Positions 1-9,700 of a stretch of 15,686 bases of DNA are shown one piece after another. How positions within the stretch are numbered: position 1 is the first letter of the stretch; each line of letters begins with the position of its first letter. This DNA is from Clostridia bacterium (GTDB lineage: Bacteria > Bacillota > Clostridia > Christensenellales > Borkfalkiaceae). The stretch lies in contig JAFTHR010000254.1 of NCBI GenBank assembly GCA_017457345.1, positions 1 through 15,686 on the forward strand, in the 5' to 3' direction. Made by a program: the position numbers and the translations under genes. The notes under the pieces are model-generated. The model saw nothing but the letters and a program-made list of their open reading frames with translations, had not been told where the DNA came from and ran no database searches.

Positions 1-1
1 C

Positions 2-3000
2 GTGGATGGAACGCAAGTACATACCATATCACTTTTAAACGACGCGAATTCCGAAACGGATATGTGGAGTAGATTAGGCGATGCGCACGGTCAAGGCGGA
101 TTTGCCGTTATCGCGAACGGCGTGACGATTGATATCACGTCCTTTAAAGTGACGGATGCTATTCGAAGAGCCGACGAACACGGCTACGCGGCAGACCTTT
201 CGAGCGGCTTGCCCACCGAGTGGACGTTAGATACTAAGTCCGCCGTTTCGGAAACCACGTTAACGAGCGGTGCAGGCGTTGTATCGTTAGGGCACTCCGG
301 TGCAGGTTCGATTAATCAATACTACGGCGCAAAACTCGATTTCGACGTTGGGAACTATACCGACTTTATCGTGGAAATCACTTTTGAAATGGCTTCTGCC
401 GTTGATTCTTCGCGTTGGGTTGGTTTAATGTACCACACCCAAAAAGATGCAGACGGATATACTTCCGGGTATATGCAAAACTATCGCCAAAACAGCAGAA
501 CGGCAAGTTCGGTTGTCGTAGGCGGTGCAAGCGGCGTATCCTTTAACGATTTTAACGATAGAGCAGCGGACGCCACCGATTCTTTGGATACCCTTGACGC
601 AGGCGAACAACACACTATGCGTATTTGGACGAACGGCAGTTTGGTCTATACGTATATGGACGACTATCCTACGAAAGATTACGGCTACGATATGTATAAT
701 TCGAGCGTTGCTGAGTCAACCCCCGTTGCCTTGCTCGGCGGTAAGCAATTGAACGGTAGTTTCTCGTTTATCGTGAACAAATCTTCGGTAAACATCACGG
801 GGCTTACCGTTTCGGGTACGAAAACGCCGGATGAAGTTGGGGCAATGAAAACGACCGATTATACCGATTTGCCTTTCTCGCCGACCGTTGTTTTAGACGT
901 TGATTCGCAAGAAGATATGTCAACGGCAAAGAGTTTGAATACCGATAGTGCTATTTACACGATTGACGGCAATGCAAACGTTATCGGGGAAGACGGTCAA
1001 ACGATCACGTCTCTTTCAACGGCGCTCTATGAAACGAAATACACCTCCCTTCCTATCGTTCGCGTGGAATCTTCGGAAGCGGCGGATGCGTTTGAAAGAT
1101 ATTTGCAAAGTTCAGGGACTACCGATATTGCAATTATGTCTAGCAACTATGCAATTTTAAAAGACTTCCGCAAAAACACCACGGTTGGGAAGAGTATTCG
1201 CGGTATTTTAGACTGGTCGGCAAGCGAACTCACCACGCGTGCACAATGGCAAGAAGTTGTGCAAAAAACGAACGAAGCCTGGGCGCACGTTGCCGTATTA
1301 AACGAAAAGAGCGCTTCGCGGGAAGCGGTGGAATACATCCAAGGCAGATTAAAGACCGTTTGGGTTGTTCAAAAGGAATTTTCCACGTTCAATACCGCAT
1401 CCTTAATTTCTACGGGTGCATACGGGATTATCACGGATAACGCAAAAGGCGTGAACGATACGTTCTCTTTGTATAAAGACGATTTGAATTCGCTCGTTCG
1501 TGCGCCTATGAACGTTGCGCACCGCGGCGTGTCCTACGCAACGGAAAACTCCCTTTACGGCTATCAATGTGCATATAACGACGGTGCGGTTTATTTTGAA
1601 ATCGATACCTACATAACGAGCGACGGGCACGTGGTGCTTATGCACAACCAAACGATTGATGCAACCACAACGTGCGATATTGCTGGACAGTACGTTGAAG
1701 ATATGACGTATGCGCAACTTTCGCAGTACCGCATTGATACCACGGTAGACGGGCAAAAAATTGCGCAAACGCAACCGATCCCCAAACTTGCAGATTTATT
1801 TAGTTATTTCCAAGATAAAGATATCGTGTACGCGTTCGAAATTAAAACGCCTGCAAAAACGGAAAACTATGCTAGAATCGTATCGGCAATCCGTAAGATT
1901 ATTGAAGAGTATAACTTGTGGGATCAGATCTTCTTCATTACGTTCAGTAGCGATATTTTAGTGGAATTGCGCGAACAAATTCCCGAACTTCCCACGGCGC
2001 ATTTAAGAGATCAATCGAACGAAACGTGTTGTCAACTCAACTGCGTGGAAGACTTGTCGGGCGGCTCTCGTGCCCATACCGATTACGTGAAAGACCGCGG
2101 CTATATGAGTTATTGTTGGACGTATTACGCGAATAACACCGACGACGCGTACGTATACTACGGTTCTTACGGTATCACCACGAACTACGCGCAAACGCTC
2201 ACGGAGAACGCCCGTTTCTTAGACGAAGTTGCAAGAACTTCTACAAGTTCGGCAGATTACGTGGCAAGTTTAGATGATTTGGAAACGAGTGGCTACGCCA
2301 TGCAGTTCCGTTCGGAAAACCGTGTGACGCCCGTTTATACGCCGGTCAACGCCGCGCTGCACACCTATGAAAAGAAAGACGGCTACATCAACGCCATTTT
2401 CAAGGCAACGGCGCAAACGAAAGCGGAAGGAATTTCGTACACCTTGTATTCTAAACCCGTTCGGTTTATCGACGCGGACTATTATATGTCCGTTTCCGAA
2501 TTGAACGCGCTTTACGGAAAATCGGTAGACGAGTTAACGCTTGCCGATATTCCCGTGCTCGAAGCTTCTAAACTTTCCTATTCGTTATTAACGGAAGAAG
2601 AACAAGGGCAAGTAGTGGGCACGGCAGATCAAAAGATTGCGGCAATTCAAGATAAATACGTAAACCGCACCGTTTCCGTCACGTTTGATAGCGCAAAAGG
2701 TTCGGTGACGGGTGTTGAAGCGGGTACAACCTATTCGAAAGGTCAAAAACTTTCGGTCACGATCACCGCAAACGAAGGGTTCTACATTTCTTCCGTCACC
2801 GTGAACGGTTCGGCGGTATTCGTAAAGAACAGAGAAACGTTCACCACGAACTTACTAGTTGCGGATAACTCTTCTATCGTTGTTGTATTCGCGGAAGAAG
2901 AAGATATTATTCCCGAACCGGAGAATCCACCCGCACCTGAAGAAAGCGAATCTTCGAGCAGTTCGTCTAGCAGCAGTTCTAAGAGTTCTTCTTCCGAGAG

Positions 3001-3163
3001 TTCTTCTTCCAAGAGTTCTTCAAAAAAATCGAGCAGTAAATCTTCTTCGTCTTCTTCGAACGCAAGCGGATGTGGCTCGGCTCTTACGGGTGGCGTTGCT
3101 ATTATGGGCACGCTAGTTGCAGGGGCGTTTATCACCCTTCTTTCCAAAAAGAAGAAGAACTAA
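2..3163 (+). CDS. Cell-surface glycerophosphodiester phosphodiesterase (GDPD) family protein, 5'-truncated by window edge
   Basis: The frame is open from base 2. Alignment with the paralogue at 3241 shows that about 220 N-terminal residues (signal peptide and first jelly-roll-like module) lie outside the window, so the GTG at base 2 is not a real start. Visible order in window residues: a jelly-roll/LamG-like module (about 62-275), a degenerate GDPD-like barrel (about 292-500), and an active-looking GDPD barrel (about 503-745). The active barrel has HRG at 507-509, ATEN just after it, FEIDTY, MHNQTID and YAFEIK (610-615). Next comes a helical insert absent from the paralogue (about 825-885), one divergent InlB-B-like repeat (889-965), a Ser-rich linker (982-1019) and a C-terminal anchor. 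The family hydrolyses glycerophosphodiesters to glycerol 3-phosphate and an alcohol. The domains imply action at the outer cell surface. The natural substrate (teichoic acid, deacylated lipid or host compound) cannot be read from sequence. The stop is TAA. Confidence 0.85.
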   Translation: MDGTQVHTISLLNDANSETDMWSRLGDAHGQGGFAVIANGVTIDITSFKVTDAIRRADEHGYAADLSSGLPTEWTLDTKSAVSETTLTSGAGVVSLGHSGAGSINQYYGAKLDFDVGNYTDFIVEITFEMASAVDSSRWVGLMYHTQKDADGYTSGYMQNYRQNSRTASSVVVGGASGVSFNDFNDRAADATDSLDTLDAGEQHTMRIWTNGSLVYTYMDDYPTKDYGYDMYNSSVAESTPVALLGGKQLNGSFSFIVNKSSVNITGLTVSGTKTPDEVGAMKTTDYTDLPFSPTVVLDVDSQEDMSTAKSLNTDSAIYTIDGNANVIGEDGQTITSLSTALYETKYTSLPIVRVESSEAADAFERYLQSSGTTDIAIMSSNYAILKDFRKNTTVGKSIRGILDWSASELTTRAQWQEVVQKTNEAWAHVAVLNEKSASREAVEYIQGRLKTVWVVQKEFSTFNTASLISTGAYGIITDNAKGVNDTFSLYKDDLNSLVRAPMNVAHRGVSYATENSLYGYQCAYNDGAVYFEIDTYITSDGHVVLMHNQTIDATTTCDIAGQYVEDMTYAQLSQYRIDTTVDGQKIAQTQPIPKLADLFSYFQDKDIVYAFEIKTPAKTENYARIVSAIRKIIEEYNLWDQIFFITFSSDILVELREQIPELPTAHLRDQSNETCCQLNCVEDLSGGSRAHTDYVKDRGYMSYCWTYYANNTDDAYVYYGSYGITTNYAQTLTENARFLDEVARTSTSSADYVASLDDLETSGYAMQFRSENRVTPVYTPVNAALHTYEKKDGYINAIFKATAQTKAEGISYTLYSKPVRFIDADYYMSVSELNALYGKSVDELTLADIPVLEASKLSYSLLTEEEQGQVVGTADQKIAAIQDKYVNRTVSVTFDSAKGSVTGVEAGTTYSKGQKLSVTITANEGFYISSVTVNGSAVFVKNRETFTTNLLVADNSSIVVVFAEEEDIIPEPENPPAPEESESSSSSSSSSSKSSSSESSSSKSSSKKSSSKSSSSSSNASGCGSALTGGVAIMGTLVAGAFITLLSKKKKN
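2945..3160 (+). other. Ser-rich linker plus Gly-Cys / transmembrane / Lys-tail C-terminal anchor of the first GDPD protein
   Basis: Window residues 982-1019 are almost entirely Ser with a few Lys and Glu. They are followed by Asn-Ala-Ser-Gly-Cys-Gly-Ser (Cys at 1024), a hydrophobic Gly/Ala/Ile/Leu segment of about 20 residues and a KKKKN tail. This has the three parts of a cell-surface sorting signal (motif, membrane helix, basic tail) but lacks an LPXTG pentapeptide. The second GDPD protein ends the same way. It may act as a plain membrane anchor or as a Cys-dependent processing signal comparable in shape to MYXO-CTERM; the latter is inference. Confidence 0.7.
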
Positions 3164-3168
3164 GTTTT

Positions 3169-3227
3169 AAACGGCATAACCGTTTTGGGGAAATCAAAAT
3201 AACGCCGCAGGTATCCCTGCGGCGTTA
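3169..3227 (+). terminator. Two hairpins between the GDPD paralogues; the first is a weak terminator candidate
   Basis: Hairpin 1 pairs AAACGG (3169-3174) with CCGTTT (3180-3185) and is followed by only one more T. Hairpin 2 is a perfect 12-bp stem (3200-3211 with 3216-3227, 4-nt loop) that is GC-rich and has no T tract. The second stem ends at the first base of the next gene's AAGGTG ribosome site. It may be a transcript-end stabiliser, a leaky terminator or a translation-modulating structure. Termination here is uncertain, so the two genes may be co-transcribed. Confidence 0.5.
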
Positions 3228-3240
3228 AGGTGTTAAATAT

Positions 3241-6200
3241 ATGTTTAAAAACGTTAAAAAATCTTTAGTAGCAATCGGTGCGGCGTTCTGTATGCTCCTT
3301 ACGGCGGGTGTTGCATTGCTTGTAAAACAACCTGCGGAAACGGTTTCTGCGGCAACGGAAACGGTTTCTTATAACGCCGATTTTTCGAATGGCGTACCTT
3401 CCGACTGGCGTTTATACGCTCGTTCCGCAACAACTTCGGCGGTAGAAGACACGCCGGGAGATAGCGTGCTTACCGCGGGGAATACCGATCGTTATCCTGG
3501 CGGGAATAAGTATTACGGAACGGTTTATCGCGCTGCACAAACAATGGGCGAAGTTAGTGACTTTACCTTAGAAATGAAGTTTAAGGTGAAAGCAAACGCT
3601 GAAGACGACGGCGGTTGGATCGGGCTTTTATATCGCACCAAGACCACGTGGCACGGTAAACTTACGGGCTATGGTATGTCTTACCGCCCTATTCAAGGCA
3701 GAAGCTACGAAGTTGCGCCTAGTTTCGTATCCGAAGATGATTACCAGTCTGAAACTGCCGTTGTGTTTAACGACGGTACGAGTTTGTATACTTATACAGA
3801 CGGTTCGGCTATTCCTAAAGTAAAGTCTGGTGACGGCGTTGAACATAGTATGAAGGTTGTTGTGTCTGGTACAACGGCGTGGCATTATATCGACGGTGCG
3901 CTTGTAGAAGAAATTTCTCTTGCCGACGATCCGAACGACGCAACGGACGTATTCTCTCGCCTTGGTGGATACCACGCATCTGGTGGATTTGATCTTGTGA
4001 TTGCGGGATTAACGCTGGATATCACTTCGTATACGATTACGAACGCCGTTCGTGATGCTGCAACGGAAAGCTACGTGGCGGATTTTAGCGACTTTAACTA
4101 CGAAGGCTTGCCGGACGACTGGACGCTCGACGAATATGCGGATATTGATAGCACTACGATTACGCCGAACGTAGAGAATAAACACGTAAACGTTTCGGCA
4201 GGGACGGGCGATTATGATTGTTTGCATTCTAGATATTATAGTTCAAAAATAGACCTTAATATCGGGCATTATTCGGATTTCGTGTTTGAAATGTCGTTCA
4301 AACTTACCTATACTCCTAACCCTAGCCGTTGGCTTGGCGTTATGTATCACACGCAAACGGACGAAAACGGGCGTTCGCAAGGCTTTTTACAAGGCTATCG
4401 AATGAGCGCTGAGTTTCAGTCTTCGGTGATAACTAGCACTTCGAGCGGGGCGAGTTTTGCGGACTTTAATGCCGTCACGGCTGCCGTAGCAACGGGAAGA
4501 AATCTTGATACGATTGACGTGGGTGAAACGCACACCTTGCGTATTTGGGCAAATGGCGATCGCGTTTTCTCGTATATGGACGATAGAAACTTGTCCGATT
4601 TCTCCATTGCGGAAAAACAACCTGAATGGACGGAAGGTGGTTTCTCCATCCTTGTAAATAAATCGGCAATTGACATCACGCGCGTGGTTGTTTCCGGTAC
4701 GCAAACAAAATCGCCAGAAGAAGCGCCGCTTGTGACGGACTTGGAGTTCGCCCCCACCGTGGTGTTAGACGTTGATTCTGCGGCGGATTTGCAGGCGGTT
4801 GCTAATGGTAAAGCGGAAAGTGCTATTTTAACGATTGATAAAAACTTGAACGTGTTAGCAGCCGATCAAAGCGTTATCACCACGTTGCCAAACGCCCTTT
4901 CTACCCTTAACACGGCTAGTACGCTTCCCATTGTTCGAATTAACGGCAATAAGGATAACACCGTAAATAAGGACGTTAAGTGCAACGATAGCGATATATC
5001 AGATGGCGTTGCGATTGAAGATCGCTTGTACGCGTATTTGAATAACGACCATAAAGCGGTTGCGGATGCGTTTATCGAATACATAACCACAAACGCGCTG
5101 ACGGATATTTCCGTTCTTTCAAACGACAAGGTGCTCCTTTACTATATTCGTCGCGGTGGTACAAGATCGCTTGAATCCACACCGTATGGCCGTCAAATCC
5201 GCGGTATATTAGACTGGACGGCACACGATTTAACGAAAGCAGACTGGCAATACGTGCTCCAAACCACGAATATGTCCTGGGCACACGTAGCGCTTTTAAA
5301 TCAGGAAAGTGCCACGCGGGATGCGGTTGAGTTCCTTCAAGGTAGATTAAAAACCGTTTGGGTGGAACAATCGGCGGATACGCAATTTAACGTGGTGGAA
5401 CTCGTTTCTTCGGGTTGCTACGGGATCGTAACAGACAATGCAAACACGGTGCATAGCGCGTACCGCTTATACGAAAAGGATTTAAAATCGCTCGTTCGTG
5501 CGCCTATGAACATTGCGCACCGCGGGGTGTCCTATGCAACGGAAAACTCCCTTTATGGTTATCAATGCGCGTATGCAGACGGTGCGGTTTACTTTGAAAT
5601 TGATACCTACCTAACGCGCGACAAGCACGTGGTGCTAATGCACAACCAAACGATTGATGCAACCACAACGTGCGATATTGCTGGACAGTACGTTAAAGAT
5701 ATGTCGTACGCAGAGCTTTCGCAGTACCGCATTGATACCACGGTAGACGGACAAAAAATCGCGCAAACGCAACCGATTCCCAAACTTGAAGATTTATTCA
5801 ATTATTTCTGGGATAAAGATATCGTTTATGCGTTTGAAATTAAGGATAGCAATACAGAAATTGTGTATAGAATCCGTGACTTAATCGAAGCGCATGACGC
5901 GAAGTATAAAGGAAGAGAAGGCTACGTTAGTATTTGGGACCAGATTTTCTTTATCACCTTCCAAACTGAAAGCAATCCAAATAATCCCGGTAAAATTTTG
6001 GAAACCCTTCGCGACGTGATCCCCGAAATTCCTAGCGCATATTTAAACGATACGTCAAGTGAAGAGTGTAGTAGGCTCAACTGCGTGAAAGACGTAAGCG
6101 GTGGTTCTCGCGCTCTTACCGAGAATTCGAAATTGCGCGGATATATGAGTTATTGCTGGACGTATTACACCTGGAATACGGATGATGCGTACACCTATTA

Positions 6201-6711
6201 CGGCTCTTACGGCATCACCACGAACTACGCCGAAACGCTCACGAAAAACGCTCGTCATTTAAATCCTAGCGCGAGCGGTGGGTATATCTCCGGGGTGGAA
6301 GATTTAGCATCTTACCCTATGTACTTTGAATCGGAAAACCGAGTGACGCATGCTTTAACACCGGCAACGAACGCGGTGTTGCACGCCACGGAAAGCGGAG
6401 ACGGGTACGTTAAAGCGGTGTATAAAGCGGTTGCGAATACCTACGTAGAAAAACACGCCTACACCCTTTATTCGGAGTCTATTCCGTTCTGGCAGGTATC
6501 GGTTGTAAACGACGGCGCGAAAGGTACGGTTAGCGGCGTTGAAAGCGGTAAGTATTATCAAAACGGTACGGCGCTTGATTTAAGCCTTGCGGCTACGGCG
6601 GAGAATTCTCGAATTAAATCGTATACCTTAAACGGTGAAACGATAAACGTAGGCGAAAAAACGGCAACAGTTTCTTTAAACGTTTCGTCCGTCACGTCTT
6701 TAAGCGTTTAG
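3241..6711 (+). CDS. Secreted GDPD family protein, N-terminal portion of a giant surface protein interrupted by an in-frame TAG
   Basis: The ATG at 3241 follows AAGGTG (3227-3232) at 8-nt spacing. Residues 1-37 are a signal peptide: Lys-rich N-terminus, hydrophobic core, likely cleavage after VSA. Then follow two jelly-roll/LamG-like modules (about 43-270 and 278-490), which are tentative calls. A degenerate GDPD-like barrel (about 503-755) lacks HRG but ends in a GDPD-style GCYGIVTDN motif. The active-looking GDPD barrel (about 757-1000) has H760-R-G, E768, E786 and D788 (FEIDTY), H801 (MHN), YAFEIK and a GITTNY end. The first InlB-B-like repeat begins at residue 1084. The frame stops at TAG 6709-6711 after 1156 residues, just before the end of that repeat. 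The same frame then stays open to 10395. As read, the product is a secreted, unanchored phosphodiesterase; the intact ancestral protein would be about 2384 residues and anchored. It is the tandem paralogue of the gene at 2-3163. Confidence 0.85.
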   Translation: MFKNVKKSLVAIGAAFCMLLTAGVALLVKQPAETVSAATETVSYNADFSNGVPSDWRLYARSATTSAVEDTPGDSVLTAGNTDRYPGGNKYYGTVYRAAQTMGEVSDFTLEMKFKVKANAEDDGGWIGLLYRTKTTWHGKLTGYGMSYRPIQGRSYEVAPSFVSEDDYQSETAVVFNDGTSLYTYTDGSAIPKVKSGDGVEHSMKVVVSGTTAWHYIDGALVEEISLADDPNDATDVFSRLGGYHASGGFDLVIAGLTLDITSYTITNAVRDAATESYVADFSDFNYEGLPDDWTLDEYADIDSTTITPNVENKHVNVSAGTGDYDCLHSRYYSSKIDLNIGHYSDFVFEMSFKLTYTPNPSRWLGVMYHTQTDENGRSQGFLQGYRMSAEFQSSVITSTSSGASFADFNAVTAAVATGRNLDTIDVGETHTLRIWANGDRVFSYMDDRNLSDFSIAEKQPEWTEGGFSILVNKSAIDITRVVVSGTQTKSPEEAPLVTDLEFAPTVVLDVDSAADLQAVANGKAESAILTIDKNLNVLAADQSVITTLPNALSTLNTASTLPIVRINGNKDNTVNKDVKCNDSDISDGVAIEDRLYAYLNNDHKAVADAFIEYITTNALTDISVLSNDKVLLYYIRRGGTRSLESTPYGRQIRGILDWTAHDLTKADWQYVLQTTNMSWAHVALLNQESATRDAVEFLQGRLKTVWVEQSADTQFNVVELVSSGCYGIVTDNANTVHSAYRLYEKDLKSLVRAPMNIAHRGVSYATENSLYGYQCAYADGAVYFEIDTYLTRDKHVVLMHNQTIDATTTCDIAGQYVKDMSYAELSQYRIDTTVDGQKIAQTQPIPKLEDLFNYFWDKDIVYAFEIKDSNTEIVYRIRDLIEAHDAKYKGREGYVSIWDQIFFITFQTESNPNNPGKILETLRDVIPEIPSAYLNDTSSEECSRLNCVKDVSGGSRALTENSKLRGYMSYCWTYYTWNTDDAYTYYGSYGITTNYAETLTKNARHLNPSASGGYISGVEDLASYPMYFESENRVTHALTPATNAVLHATESGDGYVKAVYKAVANTYVEKHAYTLYSESIPFWQVSVVNDGAKGTVSGVESGKYYQNGTALDLSLAATAENSRIKSYTLNGETINVGEKTATVSLNVSSVTSLSV

Positions 6712-9700
6712 TATGAAAGTGCCTATCCCGTGTCTATTACGAACGATAGCGCCAAGGGTACGGTAAGCACTTTCACGGCGAACGGCGAATATGAAGCGGG
6801 CGAGCATACCTTTACCGTTACGCCTGCCGAGTATCAACGGGTAGAGAGCGTTAAGTTTAACGGCGTTGCGCTCACGGCAGTTGGCGGCGTGTATACGGCA
6901 ACGGTTGTACCCGGGCAAAACACGCTCGTTGTTGAGTACCAACAAACGGCAACCGTTTCCTATCAAACGGGCAACTACACGGTGAGTGAGTTGTCGGCAA
7001 CGAACGTAGATGCAGGTGATGCGGTCACCTTTAAGGTGTCTACCACTAGCGAATATCGTTTAGTGGCAGTCAAAGCAAACGGCGTTGCGCTCACAGCGAA
7101 CGGATCGGGCACTTATTCGTTCAATGCGGTAGGCGGCCAAGATAACGTTATCACCGTAGAAGTAGAACGCAAATATAAAGTAAGCGTTGTAAGTGCAAAC
7201 GGTACGGTATCGGGCTATGACGCGAACAAGTATTATGCGGTTGGTGACGTACTTACCTTAACGGTAACGCCGAACGAAAGCTGGAGAGTAGACGGCTATC
7301 AAGTAAACGGCGGCTCGAAAGTATCTTCGGGTGAAACGTTTGAATATATCGTTTTGGCAGGCGAAAATAGTATCACGATTTCTTACGTTGCAACGTCTGA
7401 TTTAGCAATTAGCACTTCGGCGGGAATTGCGGTAGGAAACGTATCTGTTGGTACGTTCGATGCTGGCACGGTGATTACTTTCACGGTGACGGTTGATAGC
7501 GGCTACCGTTTAGGTGGTGTGACGATTACCAAGAACGGCCAAGAAATTACGCCCACGGTGAATAACGGTCAATACTCCTTCAGCATAGAAGGCGGCAAGG
7601 ACTATTTGATTAGCGTGACGAGCGTAAAACAATGGACGGTGACGGTTGCGCAAGTAAACGCAACGGGTACGGTAAGCGGCGTTGTAAACGGTCAAAAGTG
7701 CGACGAAGGCACGTTAGAAGTGACGGTGACTGCGCCTACCGGTTATCGCATTGCGGCTATCGAAGCAAACGGTGCGATTGCCGTAAATAACGAACAAAGC
7801 AAAACCTTCGAATTCGCGCTTGTTCGCGATACTGAAATCCGCGTGACGTACGTTATAGAAGGTGCGTTGTCGGTAACGGTTATCGGCGAAGCGGGTGGTA
7901 CGGTCAGCGGCACGCTTGCCGGCGGAGAAACGTTCGTTCAAAGCACGAATTATGCAAACGGCACGGTTATGAACTTTGCAATTACCGCAAACCAAGGCTA
8001 TAAAATTACTTCTATCACGGTAGACGGTACGGAAAAACTTACTTCGGCACAAACAACGTATTCGTTGCAAAATATGGTTGTCGGTACGAATGGAAGTATT
8101 GTCGTCACGTTCACCAAAGAAGTTCGGGTATCTTCGGCGAACGGCGCGGGTGGTACGCTCACGATCAATACGAGCAAAACGTATTTGGCTGGCGATACGA
8201 TTGAATATAGCGTATCGGCGGAAACCGGGTATCGAATTAAGAGCATTAAGGTAGGCGAATCGTTCGTATCTATCGGCGCGAAAGAAACGAGCAAATCCGG
8301 TTCGTTCACGATTTTGGAAAACACTACGGTTTCGGTAGAATATGAACGTTTGTATACGGTAAGCGTATCGGCAGAAAACGCGAACGTATCGGCGGCAGGA
8401 TATACGGAATCCACCTATTACGCAATCGGTGAAACGATCTCGTTTAGCGTGTCGGCAAACGAATACAACAAAATCACTTCGGTTAAATACAACGGAAACG
8501 TTGTAGAAGCCGTGGCAGGTAAGTACGTTGTGGTAGTTGTTGCAGGTGATAACGTGTTAACGGTTTCCACGGAAAAAACGGCAAAAGTTTCGTATTCGGT
8601 TTCGAATGCAACGGTTTCGGTAGAAAACGGCGTATTCGTAGATAAAGGCACGGTTGTTGTAATTACACCCGTTGCAGGCTATAAAATTAAATCGGCTTCT
8701 TTCACGGCGAACGGGGCGACAACCACGTTGACGGTAGATAGCGAAGGAAAATGCTCGTTTACTGTAAAAGAAGGGTATGAAAACACCATTCAATTGGAAA
8801 CGATTGCGTTGTACGAAGTTTCGGTAGAAAACGATAGTGCAAAGGGTACGGTTTTGGTAGAAAACGGCATGATTTTTGATGCGAACGCAACGGTAGAATT
8901 CACCGTATCAGCAAAAACGGGTTGGAGAATTAAGAGCGTTCAAATCGGCGCTGCTTCGGCGGTATCCGTAAACGCGGCAAGTTATAGTGGATCGTTTGAA
9001 ATTACCGCAAATACCACCATTAAGGTTGTTTACGAGCAACTTTATAAAGTAAGCGTTGTAAGCGCACACGGTACGGTATCGGACTATGACGAGGATGCCT
9101 ATTATGCAGTTGGCGAAGAACTTACCTTAACGATCGTTGCGGATTCCGGCTACACGGTTGCAGGCGTTTTGGTAAACGGCACGCAAATCCAACTTTCGGG
9201 CAATCAATGCACGTTCACGATAGGCGAAGTAAATAACGTTGTTGTGAATTACGAAGCGCTTCCAACGGTTTCCTTCACGGAAAATAATTGCACGATTTCG
9301 GGTATTGAAAGCGGTGAAACGTTCGGCGTTGGAGAAACGGTATCGTTTACCGTTTCCGCGGCGGAAGGCTACCGCGTGAAGTCGGTAAAAGTGAACGGCG
9401 GCGCAATCACGGCAACGAGCGGAAACACCTATTCCTTTGCGGCTATTAGCGGCGAAAATACGATCGTTGTAGAAGTTGAAAGAGTTTATCAAATTACGAT
9501 AACGAGCGCCCATGGTACGGTTTCCGGCTATGAAACAGGCGCTTACTATGCAGCAGGCGAAGAGTTGTCCCTTATCGTTTCATGCGATAACTATTATCGA
9601 GTAGACGGATACAAGGTAAACGGTGGCTCAAAGATTTCTGCAAGTTCCGCTTTTACGTATACGGTTGTTGAAGGGGATAACTCCCTTGAAATCGTTTACG

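Noticed and set aside
2782..3147. Opposite-strand frame rich in Glu/Leu
   Set aside because: It is the mirror of the Ser-rich coding tract of the GDPD gene; no ribosome site or independent coding signal.
6730..6732. GTG at 6730 as the true start of a separate gene
   Set aside because: It lies inside a repeat unit that begins upstream, has no ribosome site or signal peptide, and shares the frame with the preceding gene; a split gene explains it better.
8418..8651. Opposite-strand Thr/Ser-rich frames across the repeat array (also 7998-8414 and others)
   Set aside because: Low stop density on the reverse strand comes from the codon use of the repeat protein; they are shadows.
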